From: Chloroflexota bacterium
Lineage (GTDB): Bacteria > Chloroflexota > Anaerolineae > Aggregatilineales > Phototrophicaceae
Direction: 5' to 3'
Assembly: GCA_014338005.1 (NCBI GenBank)
Contig: QUBZ01000009.1
Location: 1-64,000, forward strand
DNA length: 64,000 nt
Each line of letters begins with the position of its first letter. Positions within the stretch are counted from its first letter, which is position 1. The notes below the pieces were generated by a model. It was not told where the DNA came from. It saw nothing but the letters and a program-made list of their open reading frames with translations, and did not search any database. Positions 58,459 through 64,000 of the stretch are shown one piece after another. Both the position numbers and the translations under genes were made by a program.

Positions 58459-59343
58459 CTATTCTTCTTCAACCGGTAAATCATCAATGCTGCCGGAAAT
58501 GAGGCTGACCTGGCCGACGGCAATCCAGCCCGTTTCATCGTTATAGGTGACGCGAATCCGGCTGCTGTCGGAATTGCGCGCTTCGGCCACCAGCACGACA
58601 TTGTAGGGAATGACGGCGATAACTTCCGCCGAAGCGTAGTTGCTGGCGCGCAGGTTAACATTGTTGAGCGTGACAACGGAAACGAACCCGCTCGGCGCGG
58701 AAGCGCCGGTCGAGGCCGCCGTGTCGGTGATTTCGTCCAGCGCGCAAACGTCGCCGCTGACGGTGGCGTAATCGTAAGACACCCACGCCGGACGCCCATC
58801 GTAATTAATTTGCAGCCACAGGCCGCTTTCTTCCACTTCGCCGCTGGAAAGATCTATCAGCCCGCCGCGCCCGCACACCAGGGGATACCGCAGCGCCGAC
58901 CGCCCGGTGACATCAAACGTCGCGCCGGACTCGCCGGTCGTGCCGACCACCCGCGCCGACGTGCGGGGTTCAAGCCGGATGTTCACCGCCGCGCCTACTG
59001 TGGCGGTCACATCGGTATTGCCGACCGTGCTGACGGCATTGGCCGGCGTGACCACCGGAAGCTGCGTGGGATCGCCGACGATTGTCACCACCGACGCCGC
59101 TACCCAGCCCTCGCTGTTCTCAAAAACGATACGCAGCCAGGCATTGCTGGTGTCGGCGCGCCCGGTGGCCGTCACTTCCGCGCCCGGCGGCAGATGCCCG
59201 ATCACCGAATAGGTTGTGCCGGGGCCGCTTCGCACCCTGGTCTGCGTATAAGCGCGCACCGTGACATCGGCTGCCAGCGCGGGAACGGCGATCATCAGGG
59301 CGCACAAACCCGCGAATATCCAGAAGAATCTTCGGATAGGCAT
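58459..59343 (-). CDS. secreted bacterial SH3-domain protein
   Basis: About 294 aa. Signal peptide 1-24 ('LCALMIAVPALAADVT'). Three SH3b-like modules: 'VRAYTQTRVRSGPGTTYSVI' (25-95), 'VNIRLEPRTSARVVGTTGES' (about 115-205, with an insert) and 'TLNNVNLRASNYASAEVIAV' (about 225-285). Such modules bind cell-wall peptides or glycans. The ATG at 59343 has AAGG upstream. It is transcribed with the gene at 57491 and lies next to the two-component pair. Confidence 0.85.
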   Translation of the reverse strand: MPIRRFFWIFAGLCALMIAVPALAADVTVRAYTQTRVRSGPGTTYSVIGHLPPGAEVTATGRADTSNAWLRIVFENSEGWVAASVVTIVGDPTQLPVVTPANAVSTVGNTDVTATVGAAVNIRLEPRTSARVVGTTGESGATFDVTGRSALRYPLVCGRGGLIDLSSGEVEESGLWLQINYDGRPAWVSYDYATVSGDVCALDEITDTAASTGASAPSGFVSVVTLNNVNLRASNYASAEVIAVIPYNVVLVAEARNSDSSRIRVTYNDETGWIAVGQVSLISGSIDDLPVEEE

Positions 59344-59454
59344 AAACTTCGACCTTTCTGCTTTGCTCAGACGATACACGCGGCGAACGGTTTCGCCGCC
59401 TACATCCCCACTGTAGGCGGCTATTCTCAAGAAATTGTCAAGAAATGGCTGAAG

Positions 59455-60882
59455 TTACGAGGAAGTTACAGGAGCCGGCTGGCCGGCACTTTTCGCCAGC
59501 GGCAGCGATACTGTGATGCGTGTTCCACTGCCAGGAACGCCGTCGCTGTGGGCCTCCACGCAGCCGTTGTGCATCTCGACGATGGCCTTGACGATAGCCA
59601 GCCCCAGGCCCGCCCCGCCGGTTTCGCGGCTGCGCGAGGGGTCTATCCGGTAAAACCGCTCAAAAACGTGGGGGAGATGTTCGGGAGCGATGCCGCTGCC
59701 GGTATCCTGAATCATCAAACGCGCCCATTCGCCATCCCGCTGCTGCCAGATTTGAATCGTGCCGCCGGGCGGCGTATGCTGCAAGGCGTTGGTCAGCAAA
59801 TTGTTCATCACCTGGTCGAGCCGTTTCCAGTCGGCTTCGACCAGGAGCGGGTCGGGCAGCAGTTGGACTTGCAGCGCGATGGCGTGCGTTTTTGCCGACG
59901 GCGCGAATTTCTCCGCCGTCCTGGAAACCACGCTCGAAAAATCAATCACCTCGGTATCGAGGTGAAGCTGCCGGGCTTCCGCCTGCGCCAGATCGTGCAG
60001 GTCGCTGACGAGATGGCCGAGCAGTTCGGTTTGATCCACCAACACCTGTAATTCTTCGTCCGTAAGCTGGAATACCCCGTCCTGGAGCGCCTCCAGGTTG
60101 CTCTTTAATACGGCCAGCGGGGTACGCAGTTCGTGGGCGATGTCGGCCACCATATTGCGCCGCTGCTGTTCGTTTTTCTGCAAAGCGTCGGCCATTTCGT
60201 TAAAGGCTTTCGCCACTTCGGTGATTTCGGCGCTGCCTTTGAGGCTGGCGCGTTTGTCCATGTTTTTCGCGCCGAACTCGCGCGCCGTCTGCGCCAGATG
60301 ACCCAGCGGGGCGGTCAGCGAGCGGGTGACGACGATGCCGGCGATGATGCTGGTCAGGCCGCCGATCACCGACACGATCACCACCAGGCTGCCGATCTGC
60401 TGCTGGAGGAAGCCGGCGGGCGGGTCCGGCGGCGGCGATACCGCCACGCGGTTAAGCTGGATATAACCGATGACCTGCCCGCCCCAGATAATCGCCATCG
60501 GGCTGTCCTGCGGGCCGGGCGGCGCATCTGTATTACCCGCCGTGCCGTAAACGACTCTGCCGTTTGCATCCGCCAGCATCAGTCCCAGCCCGCGCCCCGG
60601 CACGCGCGGCAGTTCCGACTCCTGTACGGCCAGGATGGTATCTACCCCTTCCCAACTCCGATTCTGTCGGTAATAATCCACCAACTGCGCGACGAACGTG
60701 CCGGGCAGTTGGTAGCGGTCGAGGAAAAAATCGCCCAGCTGTTCATGCCGGTTGATGATGAGTCCCGTCATGGCGACCAGGATCATGCTAATCGCTACCG
60801 CCAGGCTGAAGGCCAGGCTCATACGAACCCATAGTCGGTTCATCAGTTTCATAATATCGAGCCGCCCGCTCTGGCCGCTCAC
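59455..60882 (-). CDS. membrane sensor histidine kinase
   Basis: A 475-aa kinase with two membrane helices (about 20-42 and 162-184) around a 120-residue extracytoplasmic sensor, a HAMP domain (about 185-237), HisKA with H250 in 'VADIAHELRTPLAVLKSNLE', and HATPase with N box 'VMNNLLTNALQHTPPGG', G1 'DTGSGIAPEHLP' and G2 'GGAGLGLAIVKAIVE'. The GTG start overlaps the regulator's stop (GTGA), so the pair is coupled. An ATG at 60852 is the alternative start. Confidence 0.93.
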   Translation of the reverse strand: MSGQSGRLDIMKLMNRLWVRMSLAFSLAVAISMILVAMTGLIINRHEQLGDFFLDRYQLPGTFVAQLVDYYRQNRSWEGVDTILAVQESELPRVPGRGLGLMLADANGRVVYGTAGNTDAPPGPQDSPMAIIWGGQVIGYIQLNRVAVSPPPDPPAGFLQQQIGSLVVIVSVIGGLTSIIAGIVVTRSLTAPLGHLAQTAREFGAKNMDKRASLKGSAEITEVAKAFNEMADALQKNEQQRRNMVADIAHELRTPLAVLKSNLEALQDGVFQLTDEELQVLVDQTELLGHLVSDLHDLAQAEARQLHLDTEVIDFSSVVSRTAEKFAPSAKTHAIALQVQLLPDPLLVEADWKRLDQVMNNLLTNALQHTPPGGTIQIWQQRDGEWARLMIQDTGSGIAPEHLPHVFERFYRIDPSRSRETGGAGLGLAIVKAIVEMHNGCVEAHSDGVPGSGTRITVSLPLAKSAGQPAPVTSS

Positions 60883-61607
60883 TCGTCGCCCAACCGGTAT
60901 CCAACTCCATAAACGGTCTGGATGTAAATCGGGTTCCGGGGGTCAGCCTCGATCTTTTTTCGCAGGTTGCGAATGTGCGTGTCTATCGAACGCTCCAGGC
61001 TTTCGTAATCGTAGCCGGGGTGTTTCTGCGCCAGTTCAAAGCGCGTGATCGGAATGCCTGGATGGCGCATTAATTCCAGCAGCACGTTAAATTCCGTCGG
61101 CGTCAGTTCCAGCACGCGGTCGGCCAGCGTCACCCGGCGGCGAATGACATCCAGCGTCAGTTGATTGTAGCGCAGGATTTCATGATTCAGCGTGTCGGCG
61201 TCCAGTTGAATCCGCCGCAGCGCCGAACGCACCCGCGCCACGACCTCACGCGGGCTGAACGGTTTGGTCACGTAATCATCCGCGCCCAGTTCCAGGCCGA
61301 CCACCTTATCGGCATCCTCGACCCGCGCCGTCAGCATCAAAATATACACTCGCGCCAGGGTGGACTCGCCGCGCACCATGCGGGTGATGTCTAGCCCGTC
61401 CCGGTCCGGCAGCATCAGGTCCAGCACCATCAGGTCGGGGCGCTCACGTTTGAGAACGTGCAGGGCGGTGCTGCCGTCATAGGCGGCGAACACCTCATAC
61501 CCGGCCTGTTCCAGATAGGCTTTTAACACCCGCACGATCTGTTTATCGTCATCTACCACCAGGATGCGCTGCCGCGCCCCGGTTTTCGCTATAGGTTCGG
61601 TTTCCAT
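60879..61607 (-). CDS. OmpR/PhoB-family response regulator
   Basis: A 242-aa regulator. The receiver has D19/D20 in 'LVVDDDKQ', phospho-acceptor D63 in 'LMVLDLMLPDRDG', Thr in 'ILMLTARVED' and Lys in 'VTKPFSPRE'. The winged helix has 'ELTPTEFNVLLELMRHPGIP' and 'DTHIRNLRKKIE', and ends 'TVYGVGYRLGDE'. It forms one operon with the kinase downstream. The neighbouring envelope genes (SH3 protein, M23 protein) make an envelope-stress role plausible. Confidence 0.95.
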   Translation of the reverse strand: METEPIAKTGARQRILVVDDDKQIVRVLKAYLEQAGYEVFAAYDGSTALHVLKRERPDLMVLDLMLPDRDGLDITRMVRGESTLARVYILMLTARVEDADKVVGLELGADDYVTKPFSPREVVARVRSALRRIQLDADTLNHEILRYNQLTLDVIRRRVTLADRVLELTPTEFNVLLELMRHPGIPITRFELAQKHPGYDYESLERSIDTHIRNLRKKIEADPRNPIYIQTVYGVGYRLGDE

Positions 61608-61707
61608 GCTTTATCTCACATCAATACGATCTGTTTTTCATCATACACCCGGTTTTGTGGTCAGAATTTACTCATAAGCCGGCGCACTCAAGGTCGAAAG
61701 ACAGCCA

Positions 61708-61741
61708 GGGGCGGCCCTGTATGATGTCCAGGGCGCGCCCC
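61708..61741 (-). terminator. hairpin after the tandem binding-protein gene
   Basis: GGGGCGGCCCTG (61708-61719) pairs with CAGGGCGCGCCCC (61729-61741) with one bulged base. It lies about 25 nt past the stop of the gene at 61767. The U-tract on the minus strand is poor (TGGCTGTCTTT), so it may be a stabiliser more than a terminator. Confidence 0.4.
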
Positions 61742-61766
61742 AACTGCCGGTCTGACAAACAGCGGT

Positions 61767-64000
61767 TTATTCGCACCCGACCAGACAGGTCATATTGTCG
61801 TACCGCGCGATTTCATACACGCCCTCGCTGCCGACCTCCAGCATCATCACGGCGCGGGTCAGTTCGCCCGTGCTGTAGGTTTTGGGTTGGTACGACCCCT
61901 GAACGCCGGTGAACGAGTCCAATTTGGTCAGCCAGCTTTGAATGCTGCTGGACGATGGGCCGGCTTTTTCCAGCGCGGCGGCGATCAGGTAAACGGCGTC
62001 GTAGTAAGCGGCACTCTGCGGCAGGGGCTGGTCGTCGTACCGCTCGCTAAAGCGGGCGACAAAATCCCGGCTGGCCCAGTCCAGCCCGCCGGCCCACCAG
62101 CCCACCGGGCCGATCACTTCGACCGATGTTTCGGCGGCCAGCGCGGCAAAATCCGGCGTCAGATAACCGTAGACGAACAGGCCGTCCCAACCCAGTTCAT
62201 CCAGCGCGGCCAGCAGCGCCGAAGCTGCCGACGAGGTAGACCACACCGCCACTGCCTGCACGTCGGCGATCTGTTCCGCCAGGCGCGAAAAATCGCCCGC
62301 GCCAACGGCGTGTTCCAGGCGCAGCGCCAGTTCGCCGTCGTCGGAGGCGCTGACCACATCGGCAAAAACGTCGGCGGAGTCCAGACCATAGTCGGTCTGC
62401 ACGGCGACGAAAGCCAGCCGTTCCAGGCCGCGCACGTTCAGCAGGTATTCGGCGGCGGTGGCCGCCAGCGTATTATCGGTGGCGCGAAGCTGGAAAACCA
62501 TATCGTTCACGTCCGTCAGCGCGATCTGCGAGCTGGTGGCGGAAACCATCTGCACCAGGCCAGCGTTTGATGCCGCGTTTAAATCCGCCAGCACCTGGGC
62601 ATTGGCGTCCGGCCCGATGACGATGTTCATGCCATCGGCAGCCGCCTGCTGGAAGGCCGCCTGCGCTTCATCGGCGGTCGTCGCGCTGTAAACCTTCAGG
62701 TTCAGGGTGTAACGGGTGCTGCTGCGGACGATACCGCCCGCGTTATTGATCTCGCGCAGGGCCAGGCGCACGGCCTGTTCGATGTTTTCCCCGATGCTCT
62801 GGGCTGGGCCGCTGCCCGCTGTAATGAGGCCGATATTAAACATGGCGCTTTTGCTGGCCGATTTGGAGGTCGTATCTACCCGGCGTGCGTCCGAGCAGGT
62901 AGCGCACTCTCCCTCATCGTAACGCGCCGCCTCGACCAACTGGCCGCCCGCCTCGACCTGGACGATTCGCAGCGATTCCGTCACGCCCCGGTTATAAACT
63001 CCCTGAACGCCGGTGAAATCGCTCAGGCTCGACAGCCGCGTGGCAACCGACGAAGGGCTGCTCCCGGCTTTGCTCACCGCTGCCGCGATCATATACACCG
63101 CGTCGTAATAAGCCGCCGCCGCTTCCGGCGGGGTTTCGTCCCACCGCGTCTCGTAATCCAGGACGAACGACTGGCTGGCCGCGTCATACGCCGCCGGAGT
63201 CCAGCCCACCAGACCCAGCACCTTCATCAACTGCGGCAGCGCCGAGTCCGCCGCGTCCACAAAATCCTGGTTCACGCCGGCGGCCAGCACGACACCGTTC
63301 CAGCCCACACGCTCCAAAGCCGCCAGCAGTTCAGTGGTCTGCGAGTCCAGCATCCAGGTAAAAACCGCCTCGGCTTTGGCATCGCGGATGGCGCGCGCAT
63401 CATCGTCAAAGTACGACTCGTTGGCGGCGTTCATCAGGTCGGCCACCAGCAGGTCGTCGTCCACCGCTTTTCTGAAGGTTTTAACGGCGGTCGAGGCCGC
63501 GCCGGCATCCGACGCGACGATGGCGATCCGCGTGAAGGCGCGCGCGTTTTCCAGGTAATCGGCGGCGGCTTCCGCCCAGGCGGTGTAGTCGGCGGCGGCG
63601 CGGAATACACGGCTGCTTTTTTGAGCATCTGGCAGGCCGGTGATAATCGCCACGTCGGGCGTGCCATCGTCGGTGATGGTAGTCAGCCATTGGCTGTGGT
63701 GCGGCCCGACCACCGCTACCGCGCCGTCGCCTACCGCCGTGTTATAAGCGTCCAGGGCTTCGGCGGCGGTGTTCGCTTCGTAGTAGACCACTTCCAGTTG
63801 GTAGCGGGCGCTTTTGGGGCCGCGCACGCCGGCGTCATCATCGTCGTCGCCGGCGTTGATCTGTTCGGCGGCCAAGGCGGCAGCCTGGTAAAGCTGCCGG
63901 TCGAAGTCGGCGGCCTGCCCGTCTGCCGCGCCGATAAAACCGATGGTCAGTGTTTCAAAATTGCTCTGCGCCGCCGCCGGGACGATCACCAGCAGGGCCA
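61767..64000 (-). CDS. tandem-domain branched-chain amino-acid-type ABC binding protein (5' end cut)
   Basis: At least 743 aa; the N-terminus lies beyond the window. The first visible residues (ALLVIVPAAAQSN) are the end of a signal peptide. Two Peripla_BP_6 (LivJ-type) domains follow in tandem: about 12-375 ('LTIGFIGAADGQAADFD') and about 385-740 ('FNIGLITAGSGPAQSIGENI'). Each ends with a matching 'LxSxxDFTGVQGxY' segment and a Cys pair tail (ECATC; CLVGC), so the gene arose by internal duplication. Usual family members have one domain (380-420 aa). Permease genes, if any, lie outside the window. Confidence 0.85.
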   Translation of the reverse strand, partial: ALLVIVPAAAQSNFETLTIGFIGAADGQAADFDRQLYQAAALAAEQINAGDDDDDAGVRGPKSARYQLEVVYYEANTAAEALDAYNTAVGDGAVAVVGPHHSQWLTTITDDGTPDVAIITGLPDAQKSSRVFRAAADYTAWAEAAADYLENARAFTRIAIVASDAGAASTAVKTFRKAVDDDLLVADLMNAANESYFDDDARAIRDAKAEAVFTWMLDSQTTELLAALERVGWNGVVLAAGVNQDFVDAADSALPQLMKVLGLVGWTPAAYDAASQSFVLDYETRWDETPPEAAAAYYDAVYMIAAAVSKAGSSPSSVATRLSSLSDFTGVQGVYNRGVTESLRIVQVEAGGQLVEAARYDEGECATCSDARRVDTTSKSASKSAMFNIGLITAGSGPAQSIGENIEQAVRLALREINNAGGIVRSSTRYTLNLKVYSATTADEAQAAFQQAAADGMNIVIGPDANAQVLADLNAASNAGLVQMVSATSSQIALTDVNDMVFQLRATDNTLAATAAEYLLNVRGLERLAFVAVQTDYGLDSADVFADVVSASDDGELALRLEHAVGAGDFSRLAEQIADVQAVAVWSTSSAASALLAALDELGWDGLFVYGYLTPDFAALAAETSVEVIGPVGWWAGGLDWASRDFVARFSERYDDQPLPQSAAYYDAVYLIAAALEKAGPSSSSIQSWLTKLDSFTGVQGSYQPKTYSTGELTRAVMMLEVGSEGVYEIARYDNMTCLVGCE

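Overview
The window is a gene-dense stretch of a high-GC bacterial chromosome, with mostly short spacers and frequent TTG and GTG starts that carry good Shine-Dalgarno (SD) sequences. The gene mix includes sugar and amino-acid ABC transporters with cleaved signal peptides, several GT39-like membrane proteins, lipoproteins, a Ser/Thr kinase fused to a TolB-type propeller, TIR and FHA proteins, TrpB2 and a Bacillus-like fadN/fadA set. There are no outer-membrane or LPS genes. This fits a monoderm-like Chloroflexota (Anaerolineae-type) organism. That assignment is inference from gene content; no marker gene here proves it. No rRNA, tRNA, CRISPR array or intact transposase was seen.

Layout. 1-2.9 kb: a sugar ABC transporter operon (permease start, binding protein, fucose-isomerase-like enzyme) on the minus strand. 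3-5.6 kb: TrpB2 and RsgA. 5.7-6.6 kb: a membrane-anchored DsbA-like protein. 6.6-7.1 kb: a spacer with an IS200/IS605-like end and a degenerate repeat array. 7.1-10.8 kb: a second sugar ABC transporter operon plus an EthD protein. 10.8-17 kb: GT4 glycosyltransferase, small protein, Ser/Thr kinase, DinB protein and a barrel-SH3-glycoside-hydrolase fusion. 17-20.7 kb: phosphoribosyltransferase and a soluble two-component pair. 20.7-29.4 kb: surface-glycan-like genes (two GT39 proteins, SGNH hydrolase, two zinc-ribbon methyltransferases) with an M28 peptidase lipoprotein. 29.3-32.3 kb: amino-acid binding protein, a selenocysteine SelW-like protein, FHA protein and creatininase-family protein. 32.4-35.6 kb: TetR, CrtC/AttH-like and SGNH-like proteins. 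35.8-45 kb: a TetR-controlled beta-oxidation operon (TetR, SDR, TIR-membrane protein, two acyl-CoA dehydrogenases, FadN, FadA). 45.3-53.4 kb: membrane proteins and a serine-biosynthesis cluster (SerB-like, HAD, DUF4139, SerA). 53.4-64 kb: HAD, lipoproteins, an M23-propeller protein, an SH3 protein, an OmpR-type two-component pair and a tandem-domain branched-chain amino-acid binding protein cut by the window edge.

The strongest unexpected signal is at 30441-30740. A SelW/Rdx gene is interrupted by an in-frame TGA exactly at the CxxU redox position. It has a perfect SD before the upstream ATG and a bacterial SECIS-like hairpin just after the TGA. A plain six-frame reading gives only a truncated 75-residue fragment.

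A second theme is repeats. Palindromic elements sit in frame inside inter-helix loops of two polytopic membrane proteins (45642-45691, 52004-52026, 52163-52206). Degenerate word-like repeats also lie directly 5' of several start codons. The same word family (AACTCGGAACT) occurs in the same orientation in front of three unrelated genes.

Regulatory sites that can be read directly include a 22-bp perfect palindrome over the promoter of the beta-oxidation TetR gene, a near-consensus promoter for the serine cluster, and intrinsic terminators after rsgA, between fadA and the SGNH-like gene, and at the 34.3 kb convergent junction.
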